From: an uncultured Collinsella sp.
GTDB taxonomy: Bacteria > Actinomycetota > Coriobacteriia > Coriobacteriales > Coriobacteriaceae
Assembly (NCBI GenBank): GCA_958407465.1
Contig: CATYIV010000023.1
Location: 1-34,900, forward strand
DNA length: 34,900 nt
Direction of reading: 5' to 3'
Part shown: positions 7,327-14,946 of the stretch, in pieces
How positions within the stretch are numbered: position 1 is the stretch's first letter
Layout: the number at the start of each line of letters is the position of its first letter
The notes under the pieces: model-generated
What the model saw: the letters and a program-made list of their open reading frames with translations, nothing else
Told to the model about the DNA's origin: nothing
Database searches by the model: none
Made by a program: the position numbers and the translations under genes

Positions 7327-8644
7327 TGAACGTGCTCCAAACGTGATGCAGGCCGGCGATGAACTTGTCAATGTCGGCCTTGTCGTTGTAGAAGGCCACG
7401 CTGGCGCGGCAGCAGGCAAGGTTCTCGACGCCCAGCCAGGTGAGCAGCGGCTGTGCACAGTGGTGACCGGCGCGGATGCAGACGCCGTCCATGTCCATGA
7501 TGCTCGCGACGTCGTGCGGGTGGATGCCGCGGACGTTAAAGCTCACAACGCCGTGGTGGTTGTCCCAATAGATGGAGCCGATGATCTGGACAAAGTCGAG
7601 CTGCATGAGCTCGCCCATCAGGTAGTGGACGAGTGCCTGCTCGCGTGCCTGGATGTTCTCGTAACCCACCGTGTTGACCAGGTAGTCGAGTGCCGCACCC
7701 GTGGCGAAGATGCCGGCGGCGTCCTGTGTGCCGGCCTCGAATTTCTCGGGAACGGGCGCCCAGACGGCGTCCTGCTCGGTAACAGAGTCGATCATCTCGC
7801 CGCCGGTGAGCATGGGCGGCATGGCGTTGAGCAGGTCCATCTTGCCCCACAGCACGCCGATGCCCATGGGGCCCATAGCCTTGTGTGCGCTAAAGGCAAA
7901 GAAGTCGGCGCCCAGGTCGGCCACATCGACCGGCATGTGCGGCAGCGACTGCGCACCGTCGACGACCAGGTAGCCGCCATACTTGTGCACGAGCTTGCCG
8001 AGGTTCTTGACTGGGTTCTCGACTCCCAACACGTTGGAGACCTGACCCACGGCCAGAATCTTGGTCTTGGGACCAACCTTGGCAAGAACCTCCTCGGTGG
8101 TGAGCTGACCGGTCTTGGTGGGGTAGAGGTAGACGAGCTTGGCGCCGGTCTCGCGGCAGACCTGCTGCCACGGAATCAGGTTGGAGTGGTGCTCCATGAT
8201 GGTGATGACGACCTCGTCGCCCGGCTCGAGGACTGTGGGTGCAAAGCTCTTGGCGACCAGGTTGAGCGACTCGCTCGTGTTGCGGGTGAAGACGACCTCG
8301 TTGGCCTGGGCAGCGCCGATGAGGTCGGCGATCTGCTGGCGCACCTTCGCGATAGCCTCAGTGGCCTCGACGGACAGCGAGTACAGGCCGCGCAGAGGGT
8401 TGGCGTTCATGCGCTGGTAGAAGTCGCGCTCGGCGTCGAGCACACAGGCAGGACGCTGCGCGGTAGCGGCACTATCGAGGAAGGCGATCTCGGGGTGCTG
8501 CTGGAACAGCGGGAACTGCGCCTTGTAGGGATTAGTCTCGATGTCGACGGTAGGCCAGCCGCGCGAGGCCTCGTCGCTGGCGTCGAGCTCCATAGGCTCC
8601 GGTGCGGTACAGGTATCGCATTTAACGTGCTCGGTGTCGATCAT
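7319..8644 (-). CDS. sufS: SufS cysteine desulfurase
   Basis: This group II cysteine desulfurase of 441 residues takes sulfur from cysteine for SufU. The PLP lysine is Lys255 in FSAHKAMGPMGIG. The catalytic cysteine is Cys396 in the type II signature RAGHHCAQPLL. The EHHSNLIPW and DGAQSLPH motifs are standard. An N-terminal extension of about 35 residues with two cysteines (CDTC near residue 9) precedes the usual start of the fold; its role is unknown. The ATG overlaps the sufD stop as ATGA, and the 3' end overlaps sufU. Confidence 0.95.
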   Translation of the reverse strand: MIDTEHVKCDTCTAPEPMELDASDEASRGWPTVDIETNPYKAQFPLFQQHPEIAFLDSAATAQRPACVLDAERDFYQRMNANPLRGLYSLSVEATEAIAKVRQQIADLIGAAQANEVVFTRNTSESLNLVAKSFAPTVLEPGDEVVITIMEHHSNLIPWQQVCRETGAKLVYLYPTKTGQLTTEEVLAKVGPKTKILAVGQVSNVLGVENPVKNLGKLVHKYGGYLVVDGAQSLPHMPVDVADLGADFFAFSAHKAMGPMGIGVLWGKMDLLNAMPPMLTGGEMIDSVTEQDAVWAPVPEKFEAGTQDAAGIFATGAALDYLVNTVGYENIQAREQALVHYLMGELMQLDFVQIIGSIYWDNHHGVVSFNVRGIHPHDVASIMDMDGVCIRAGHHCAQPLLTWLGVENLACCRASVAFYNDKADIDKFIAGLHHVWSTFNG

Positions 8645-9912
8645 GCGAGCTCCTCTTCAAAGTTGTTGATCAGGTTGTTGCCCAAGCGGACGACGGCTGC
8701 GCGGGTGCGCTCGTCGGTGGCGGAAAGCGCGGCGTCCTCCAGCTTGGCGCGAATGAACAGGTCCTCGGCGGCGTTTTGGTCAAGGCCACGGCAGGCGAGA
8801 TAGAACAGTTGCTCGTCGCGGACGTGGCCGATTGTGGCGCCGTGGTTGCCGGCGACGTCGTCCTCGTCGCAGAGAATGACGGGAACGGTCTTGTTGTCGA
8901 CGCCCTTGTTGGCCAAAAGCACCGTCTCGCGCTCGGTGCCGGTTGCGCCCTTGCAGCCGTGCACGAGGTCGATGGTGCCACGGTAGACCTTCTTGGACGT
9001 GCCAGTCAGCACGCCGTTGGCGTCGATCTCGCACTCGGTCTTGCGACCGCGGTGGCGCAGCTCGTAGTTAAAGTCGCGCACCTGCTCTCGGGCGCCCAGG
9101 TAGTCAGTATCGATGGTGACCTTGGCGGTATCGCCCAGCAGGTCGCCGGCAAGGCCGGTGGCGCTGGCGCCGGCACCCAGGACGGTGTGCTGCACGTTGA
9201 CGCGCGCGCCCTCGTCCAGGAACAGGCCGGTGTCGTCGAGCGCGATCCAGCTATCGTCGAGCGTCTGCGTGCAGGTCACGTTGACGGTGGCGTACTCGTG
9301 GGCGCACACGCGTAGCACGGATCCCACGACGCCTTGGCCGGCAACGGGAGAGTCCAGGGAAATAAGCAGATCGAGCGTCGACTGGGGACGGGCGACGACG
9401 TCGATGGCGGCGATGGCCGCGGCTGCATCGACACCGCTCACGCGCACGGTAACCGTGGCGTGCTTGTATGCGGGCACATCGATGACGATGCGCTTGGTGG
9501 CGTGGTCGGCCAAGTAGGTGTAGGCAGCCTCGCCCATGCCGGTCTCGAAGGCTTCAGCAGGGGAGAGCTCCTCCTCGAGCTTGATGGCACCGGCCTGGTA
9601 GATGGAGGTGGCGGGCACGTCAAGCTCGGTCTCGGGCGTGATGCGGGCGCGGTCGGCGGCGTCGCCGGGGGCGGAGGCGCGGCGCTCGGGGAAGCGCTCG
9701 GCCATGGCGTCCATGGCGGCGTTAAATGCGTCGGCAGCGCCGCGGAACTGCTCGTCCAAGCCCTCGACCTTAACAGCCTCGGTGGGAGCGGCGGCAAGCT
9801 CGTCAGAGAGCTCGAGCTTGGTCTGGTTCATCTTCAGCCAACCCCAAGTGGCAGCTGGCATCGCATTGACCTGCTCAAGGGTGGTAGCAGCGGTGTTCGT
9901 GGTCTGGTTCAT
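8641..9912 (-). CDS. sufD: SufD, FeS assembly protein
   Basis: This 423-residue protein is the SufD partner of the SufBC2D scaffold complex. The C-terminal beta-helix region contains the family hallmarks GNHGATIGHVRDEQLFYLACRGL and a helical tail. The N-terminal third is diverged, as usual for SufD. The gene starts inside the sufB stop (TAATG) and ends in the sufS start (ATGA), so sufB-sufD-sufS are translationally coupled. Confidence 0.94.
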   Translation of the reverse strand: MNQTTNTAATTLEQVNAMPAATWGWLKMNQTKLELSDELAAAPTEAVKVEGLDEQFRGAADAFNAAMDAMAERFPERRASAPGDAADRARITPETELDVPATSIYQAGAIKLEEELSPAEAFETGMGEAAYTYLADHATKRIVIDVPAYKHATVTVRVSGVDAAAAIAAIDVVARPQSTLDLLISLDSPVAGQGVVGSVLRVCAHEYATVNVTCTQTLDDSWIALDDTGLFLDEGARVNVQHTVLGAGASATGLAGDLLGDTAKVTIDTDYLGAREQVRDFNYELRHRGRKTECEIDANGVLTGTSKKVYRGTIDLVHGCKGATGTERETVLLANKGVDNKTVPVILCDEDDVAGNHGATIGHVRDEQLFYLACRGLDQNAAEDLFIRAKLEDAALSATDERTRAAVVRLGNNLINNFEEELA

Positions 9913-11324
9913 TATCCGATCGCTCCTTCCATCTCGAGCTTGATCAGGTTGTTCATCTCGACGGCGTACTCAAGCGGCAGCTCCTTGGAGACCGGGTTGG
10001 CAAAGCCGTTGACGATCATGGTGCGGGCCTCTTCCTCCGAGATGCCGCGGCTCATCAGGTAGAACACCTTGTCGTCGCCGATGCGGCCGATGGTGGCCTC
10101 GTGGCCGATGTCGACGTTCTTGGCGCGGATGTCCATGGCCGGAATAGTGTCGGAGCGGCTCTGGTCGTCGAGCATGAGCGACTGGCAGCTCACGGTTGCC
10201 TTGGAGCCCTCGGCCTTGGGCGTGGCCACGATAGAGCTACGGAAGGTCTGGATGCCGCCGCTCTTGGAGATGCCCTTGGTCTCGACGGTTGCCGAGGTCT
10301 CGGGCGCGTTGAGTACGACCTTACAGCCGGTATCGAGGTTCTGGCCGGCGCCGGCAAAGGTGATGCCGGTAAAGCTCGAGCGGGCGCCGCGGCCGTTGAG
10401 CACGCTCATGGGGTAGAGATAACCCACATGGCTGCCGAAGGAGCCACTGATCCACTCGATGTCGCCGTCCTCGTCCACGCGCGCACGCTTGGTGTTGAGG
10501 TTGTACATGTTCTTGGACCAGTTCTCGATGGTCGAGTAGCGCAGGTGTGCACGCTTGCCCACAAAGAGCTCGACAGCACCGGCGTGGAGGTTGGCCACGT
10601 TGTACTTGGGTGCGGAGCAGCCCTCGATAAAGTGCAGGTCGGCATCGTCCTCGACAATGATGAGCGTGTGCTCAAACTGGCCGGCGCCCTTGGCGTTAAG
10701 GCGGAAGTAGCTCTGCAGCGGGAAGTCCAACTTGGTGCCCTTGGGAACGTAGACAAACGAGCCGCCCGACCACACGGCGCCGTGCAGGGCCGCAAACTTG
10801 TGGTCGGTGGGCGGGATGAGCGTCATGAATTTCTCGTGGATGAGCGGCTCCCACTGCGGATCGTGCAGGGCTTCCTCAATACCGGAGTAGACGATGCCCA
10901 TCTTGGACGCCGTGTCCTGCATGTTGTGGTAGACCAGCTCGGAGTCGTACTGCGCGCCGACGCCCGCCAGGTAGCTGCGCTCGGCCTCGGGGATGCCCAA
11001 GCGCTCAAAGGTGTTCTTGATGTCGTCGGGCACCGACTCCCAGTCGTGCTTTTGGTCGGTGTTGGGCTTGACGTAGGTGACGATGTTGTCCATGTCCAGG
11101 CCCTCGATGGAGGGGCCCCACGTCGGGTCGGGAAAACGATTGAAGATCTCGAGGGACTTGAGGCGCAGGTCGAGCATCCACTGCGGCTCGTCCTTTTTGG
11201 CGCTGATCTCGCGCACGATGTCGGGCGTGATGCCGGCGTCGAGGCGCTCGAATCCCTCCTCGCCATAGGTGAAGTCGTAGAGGCTGCGGTCGATGTCCGC
11301 GACCTCGGTGCGGTTCTTGGTCAT
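9912..11324 (-). CDS. sufB: SufB, FeS scaffold core protein
   Basis: This 470-residue protein is the core scaffold subunit. Recognisable blocks are WGPSIEGLDMDNI, FVYVPKGTKLDFPLQSYFR, HFIEGCSAPKYN (conserved cysteine), ATVSCQSLMLDDQSRSDTIP (second conserved cysteine) and GHEATIGRIGDDKVFYLMSRG. The ATG at 11324 lies 12 bases after the sufC stop, preceded by AAGGGG. The length is normal for the family. Confidence 0.96.
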   Translation of the reverse strand: MTKNRTEVADIDRSLYDFTYGEEGFERLDAGITPDIVREISAKKDEPQWMLDLRLKSLEIFNRFPDPTWGPSIEGLDMDNIVTYVKPNTDQKHDWESVPDDIKNTFERLGIPEAERSYLAGVGAQYDSELVYHNMQDTASKMGIVYSGIEEALHDPQWEPLIHEKFMTLIPPTDHKFAALHGAVWSGGSFVYVPKGTKLDFPLQSYFRLNAKGAGQFEHTLIIVEDDADLHFIEGCSAPKYNVANLHAGAVELFVGKRAHLRYSTIENWSKNMYNLNTKRARVDEDGDIEWISGSFGSHVGYLYPMSVLNGRGARSSFTGITFAGAGQNLDTGCKVVLNAPETSATVETKGISKSGGIQTFRSSIVATPKAEGSKATVSCQSLMLDDQSRSDTIPAMDIRAKNVDIGHEATIGRIGDDKVFYLMSRGISEEEARTMIVNGFANPVSKELPLEYAVEMNNLIKLEMEGAIG

Positions 11325-11336
11325 TGCGTCGCCCCT

Positions 11337-12137
11337 TTACGCCTGCTGCTCGGCAGCGGCAGACTCGGCCTGGGCGCGCTGCTCGGCGGCCTCGCGCTCG
11401 AAGGTCTCAAAGCCGTTCTTGTCGATCCAGGGGATGAGCGAGGCGTCGTCCTCGCGCACGATGTGGCCCTTGACCATAACGTGGACGCGGTCGACATCCA
11501 GGTGCTCCAAAATGCGCGTGTTGTGCGTGATGATGAGCATGGAGCCGTCGCAGCTCTTGCGATACGCGTCCATGCCGTGGCTGACGGTGGACAGGGCGTC
11601 GACGTCCAGGCCGGAGTCAGTCTCGTCCAGGATGGCGAGCTTGGGCTGCAGCAGCAAAAGCTGGAGCATTTCGACCTTCTTCTTCTCGCCGCCCGAGAAG
11701 CCCACGCCCAGCTCACGGTTGAGGTAGGCGGTATCCATGTTGAGCTCGGCCGCGAGCTCCTTGACGCGGCGGCGGAACTCCTTACCCTTCATCTCCAGGC
11801 CGGGGCGGCCGGCGATGCTGGCGCGCAAAAAGCTCGACAGCGGCACGCCGGGGATCTCGACCGGTGCTTGGAAGCTCAGGAACAGGCCGGCGCGCGAGCG
11901 CTTGTCGGTGGTGAGCTCGGTGATGTCCTGGCCGTCAAAGACGATACGGCCGTCGTTGACCGTGTAGACGGGGTCGCCCATGACCAGGTGGCCGAGGGTG
12001 GACTTGCCGGCGCCGTTGGGACCCATCAACACGTGGGTCTCGCCGGCGGCGACGTTGAGGCTGACGTTGTGGAGGATGGTCTTCTCGTCCACGGAGGCGG
12101 TCAGACCTTCGATGGAAAGCAGCGGATTTGCGCTCAT
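11337..12137 (-). CDS. sufC: SufC, ABC-type ATPase of the SUF scaffold
   Basis: This is a 266-residue ATPase. Walker A is GPNGAGKS at residues 39-46, the ABC signature appears as FSGGEKKKVEM, and Walker B is LAILDETDSGLD. SufC powers rearrangement of the SufBCD complex. The C-terminus carries an alanine- and glutamate-rich tail (AEQRAQAESAAAEQQA). The ATG at 12137 has GAGGGA upstream; an ATG ten codons earlier lacks a ribosome binding site. It is the first gene of the operon. Confidence 0.95.
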   Translation of the reverse strand: MSANPLLSIEGLTASVDEKTILHNVSLNVAAGETHVLMGPNGAGKSTLGHLVMGDPVYTVNDGRIVFDGQDITELTTDKRSRAGLFLSFQAPVEIPGVPLSSFLRASIAGRPGLEMKGKEFRRRVKELAAELNMDTAYLNRELGVGFSGGEKKKVEMLQLLLLQPKLAILDETDSGLDVDALSTVSHGMDAYRKSCDGSMLIITHNTRILEHLDVDRVHVMVKGHIVREDDASLIPWIDKNGFETFEREAAEQRAQAESAAAEQQA

Positions 12138-12201
12138 GCTGTCCCTCTCTGTATATGGTGTACTCATAGGTGTACTAAACCCTAGGAATCTTCTCGGAAT
12201 A

Positions 12202-12229
12202 AAGTTACTATGGGTTCGGCGTTAGTCAA
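12202..12229 (-). promoter_or_regulatory. Candidate sigma-70 promoter of the suf operon
   Basis: On the minus strand TTGACT (12229-12224) is followed by a 16-base spacer and TAACTT (12207-12202), about 65 bases before the sufC start. The strong -35 box and correct placement support it. The 31-bp palindromes begin about 38 bases upstream of the -35. Confidence 0.5.
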
Positions 12230-12266
12230 GGGAAAACCCGACTAATCCACTCGACTTTTCAAATTC

Positions 12267-12297
12267 TGGGACAAAATAACCTGTTGTGTTTGTCCCA
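12267..12297. promoter_or_regulatory. 31-bp palindromic repeat 1, candidate regulator site
   Basis: The arms TGGGACAAA and TTTGTCCCA are perfect inverted repeats around a 13-base centre containing TAACCTGTT. A second element of identical length begins exactly 44 bases later. The position between sufC and the Rrf2 gene suggests an operator, possibly for the Rrf2 protein itself; a REP/MITE-like repeat is an alternative. Confidence 0.55.
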
Positions 12298-12310
12298 CTT
12301 ACTTTAAATT

Positions 12311-12341
12311 TGGGACAAACAAACCTGGTTATGTTGTCCCA
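12311..12341. promoter_or_regulatory. 31-bp palindromic repeat 2, candidate regulator site
   Basis: The arms TGGGACAA and TTGTCCCA enclose a 15-base centre sharing ACCTG with repeat 1. It ends 20 bases before the Rrf2 start codon, so a bound protein would block the rrf2 leader. Confidence 0.55.
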
Positions 12342-12361
12342 GATGCGATGGGAGGGTAGGT

Positions 12362-12793
12362 ATGCTCATTTCTTCCAAGGGCCGCTATGCCCTCCGACTG
12401 ATGATCTATATCGCGGCGCTGGGCGACGCCGAGGGCAAGATTGCCTTGCGCGAGGTTGCCGACCGCGAGCGCATTTCGCAGAAGTATCTGGAGCAGCTGG
12501 TGCGTCCGCTTATGAAGGCGGACCTGCTTAAGAGCGTGCGTGGCAAGGGCGGCGGCTACATGATGGGCAAGGACCCGGCCGAGGTGCGTGCCGGCGACAT
12601 CTTGCGTGCCGTTGAGGGCAGCACGGCTCCGGTGGCGTGCGATGGCATCGACAACAGCTGCACTCGCAGCGATCTTTGCTCGACCGTCAAGTTCTGGCGT
12701 GGTCTGGACGACGTGATCGAAAAGTACGTCGACGGTGTGACGTTGGCCGACCTAGCCGCCGTCCCCGAGATCAACTTTGACATTAAGCTGTAG
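12362..12793 (+). CDS. Rrf2-family transcriptional regulator (IscR/SufR-like)
   Basis: This 143-residue regulator has an N-terminal winged helix (residues 1-70: MLISSKGRYALRLM, then ISQKYLEQLVRPL and the wing GKGGGYMMG). A cluster-binding segment has Cys93, Cys100 and Cys106 in the C-x6-C-x5-C arrangement, close to the IscR pattern for a [2Fe-2S] cluster. It is divergent from the suf operon across 224 bases, the usual setting for a cluster-sensing repressor of SUF. The ATG at 12362 has GGGAGGG upstream. Control of suf is inferred from family and position. Confidence 0.9.
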   Translation: MLISSKGRYALRLMIYIAALGDAEGKIALREVADRERISQKYLEQLVRPLMKADLLKSVRGKGGGYMMGKDPAEVRAGDILRAVEGSTAPVACDGIDNSCTRSDLCSTVKFWRGLDDVIEKYVDGVTLADLAAVPEINFDIKL

Positions 12794-12846
12794 GTTGAGC
12801 GCAATTCCTTAAGATTTCGCGGAGGGTTGTTGCCGTTTACCGAGTG

Positions 12847-12879
12847 GTTGTTGTGCAACAACGGGCGAGCTGCAATACT
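12847..12879 (+). promoter_or_regulatory. Inverted repeat overlapping a candidate promoter of the secreted lysozyme-like gene
   Basis: GTTGTTG and CAACAAC (12847-12862) are perfect inverted arms separated by TG. Within them TTGTGC (12851-12856) forms a possible -35, with AATACT (12874-12879) after 17 bases as -10. An operator overlapping the -35 would suit repression. The start codon at 12933 is 54 bases further on. Confidence 0.4.
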
Positions 12880-12932
12880 TAATTCTATCTTTGCAAACTG
12901 CACTTTAACTACACCAATGCAGGGAGGATCTT

Positions 12933-14744
12933 ATGCAGCCCAAGCATTCTGCTATTGTCGCGGGCCTGACGCTGGCGCTTTCGTTTGGCGCCGTTTCCGC
13001 GCCGGCACCCGCCGCTGCCGAGGAGCCCACGCCGGGCGTTGCCTCGGATGCCACCGATATCGATAAGGGTCTCTACACCCAGCAGTCCTTCTCGGGCGTG
13101 CTGAGGTCGGTCCAGGGTGTCTCGTTTGTCAACGTGACTCCCGAGATGAAGTACTTTACCAAGTACGAGAGCCATGGCAACTACAACCAGGGCTTTTCGT
13201 ACGGTGACGGCTATAACGCGCTGGGTTATTACCAGTTCGACCGTCGTTGGTCGTTCATTCCGTTTATGAAGCAGGCCTACAACTACAACCCCGAAAAATA
13301 CAGCATGCTCAAGGATGCGATTGATCGCGGCAGCGAGATTTCCAACGCGAACAATCCCATGTCCGAGAACGGTCAGCTCACCGAGCTGGGCCGTATCGCG
13401 CAGGAGGCTTTCCAGGTTGCTTACAACACCGATCCTGTTGAGTTCTCTGCACTTCAAGATGCCTATGCGTACAACTCGTACTATGCAGTGACCGAGGCGT
13501 GGCTCAAGAGCGGCCTGGGCATTGATATCTCCGGCCGCGCCGACTGTGTTAAGGGCATGGTGTGGAGCATCACCAACATGTGCGGCACCGGTGGCTGCAG
13601 GGACTTTTTCCGCTGGGCGAATCTTTCCAACGATATGTCCGACCGCGAGTTTGTGACGGCGCTTTCCAATAGCGTGGTCAACAATGTCGCCACCAAGTAT
13701 TCGAGCCAGCCCCAGTATCATGAGGGCTGGAAGAATCGTTATGAGAATGAGCTGAAGGACTGCTTGGTTTATATCGCCGAGGACGAGGCGGCCGCTGCGA
13801 CGCCCGTGCAGCCCGAGCCTGCGCCGGCGCCCTCGCCGACACCTGATTCGAATGACGACTCGAGTGACGATGCCAACGATGACAGGATGGATGCGCCCTC
13901 GACCGATGCTGACGGTAATGGCTCTGCTGGTGGCACTACCAACGACGGCTCTACCTCGAACGGCTCCGATTCGAACGGCTCTGCTGCGGGCGATTCGTCT
14001 TCAAGCTCTGCCGGCAATACGGACAGCGCCGCCTCTGGTTCGACCGACGCAGGTTCCTCTGACTCTTCCACCGGCTCGAGCGATTCGTCCGTTGACACCG
14101 GCTCTAACAACGGCTCCGGCTCTGACGCAACCCCTGATTCCGATGCTTCCAAGGACGACTCGAATAAGGCGCCGGACGCCCCCGTTGCTTCGCCGGACAA
14201 GAAGCCTTCTTTCTCCGTGCAGCTTGGTTCTACGTTGGGCTCTTCGCTGATGGCTGGCGTCAATAACGGCTCGGCCCAGAACAAGGACAACTCTGATCAG
14301 GTTTCCACGGAAAAGACCGAGGCCGCAAAGGGCGACTCTAAGGACAAGGCTTCCGAGAAGACCGAATCCGATAAGGGTTCTAGCTCTGAGGAGAAGGACG
14401 ACAAGTCCGCTCAGAAGAAGGACGATGGTAAGAAGTCTGAATCTGAGGATAAGGACGAGAATACGGGCAAGACCGAGGACGGAAAGCAGCAGGGCGAGGA
14501 CGGCGGCAAGGGCAACACCGACAACCAGAACCAGGAGCAAAATGACTCCAAAACGGTGACCACCACGACGACTACAACGACCAAGTCCTCGGGCGGCAAC
14601 ATGCCCAAGACGGGCGATCTGATTGTGATGGCGAGCCTTGCCAGCGCGAGCTTGGCCACACTGGGCGCTACGTCTATCGTAAGTGGTAAGCATAAGCTCG
14701 ATCAGCAGAAGAAAGCTTCTGGGGAGGACGGCTCGGAGGAGTAG
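12933..14744 (+). CDS. Secreted, wall-anchored lysozyme-like protein
   Basis: This protein of 603 residues has a signal peptide (about 1-29, ending PAPAAAE). A globular domain (about 45-290) follows, in which KYESHGNYNQ and ALGYYQFDRR resemble the catalytic-glutamate region of lysozyme/transglycosylase folds; Glu79 is the candidate acid. Residues about 295-555 are a low-complexity Ser/Asp/Gly/Asn then Lys/Glu-rich spacer, with a run of threonines near residue 545. The C-terminus is MPKTGD (557-562), a hydrophobic stretch and a basic tail, a sortase-type anchor with M instead of L. Cysteines at DCVKG, NMCGTGGC and KDC may form disulfides. Start ATG 12933 has GGGAGG upstream. It is probably a peptidoglycan-remodelling surface enzyme; the substrate is inferred. 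Confidence 0.78.
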   Translation: MQPKHSAIVAGLTLALSFGAVSAPAPAAAEEPTPGVASDATDIDKGLYTQQSFSGVLRSVQGVSFVNVTPEMKYFTKYESHGNYNQGFSYGDGYNALGYYQFDRRWSFIPFMKQAYNYNPEKYSMLKDAIDRGSEISNANNPMSENGQLTELGRIAQEAFQVAYNTDPVEFSALQDAYAYNSYYAVTEAWLKSGLGIDISGRADCVKGMVWSITNMCGTGGCRDFFRWANLSNDMSDREFVTALSNSVVNNVATKYSSQPQYHEGWKNRYENELKDCLVYIAEDEAAAATPVQPEPAPAPSPTPDSNDDSSDDANDDRMDAPSTDADGNGSAGGTTNDGSTSNGSDSNGSAAGDSSSSSAGNTDSAASGSTDAGSSDSSTGSSDSSVDTGSNNGSGSDATPDSDASKDDSNKAPDAPVASPDKKPSFSVQLGSTLGSSLMAGVNNGSAQNKDNSDQVSTEKTEAAKGDSKDKASEKTESDKGSSSEEKDDKSAQKKDDGKKSESEDKDENTGKTEDGKQQGEDGGKGNTDNQNQEQNDSKTVTTTTTTTTKSSGGNMPKTGDLIVMASLASASLATLGATSIVSGKHKLDQQKKASGEDGSEE

Positions 14745-14778
14745 CCTCTCGGTTACTAGATAACTAAAGAGTTAGGAC

Positions 14779-14813
14779 GGGGTCCGGTGCGAATGCATCG
14801 GGCCCCATTTTGT
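14779..14813 (+). terminator. Rho-independent terminator
   Basis: A 12-bp stem GGGGTCCGGTGC/GCATCGGGCCCC (one G-T pair near each end) has a GAAT loop and is followed by ATTTTGTT. It lies 35 bases after the secreted-protein stop. Confidence 0.9.
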
Positions 14814-14946
14814 TGCACAACGATTTGTTATGCCCCCTCAAGGCCTTTGTTCCTACCGTTGCCCGATATGATCGCGCGGCGACATCGGTACGCGCGAGGC
14901 GGTCATTACAATTGGCATCGTGTTGCGATTTAGGGGGAACGTTTTG

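Noticed and set aside
7286..8803. Long plus-strand frame of 505 codons across sufS and sufU
   Set aside because: It mirrors the strongly supported minus-strand suf genes; its translation is valine- and leucine-rich without family motifs.
10101..12185. Plus-strand frame of 694 codons across sufB and sufC
   Set aside because: It is an antisense shadow caused by GC-rich third positions; sufB and sufC motifs are unambiguous on the other strand.
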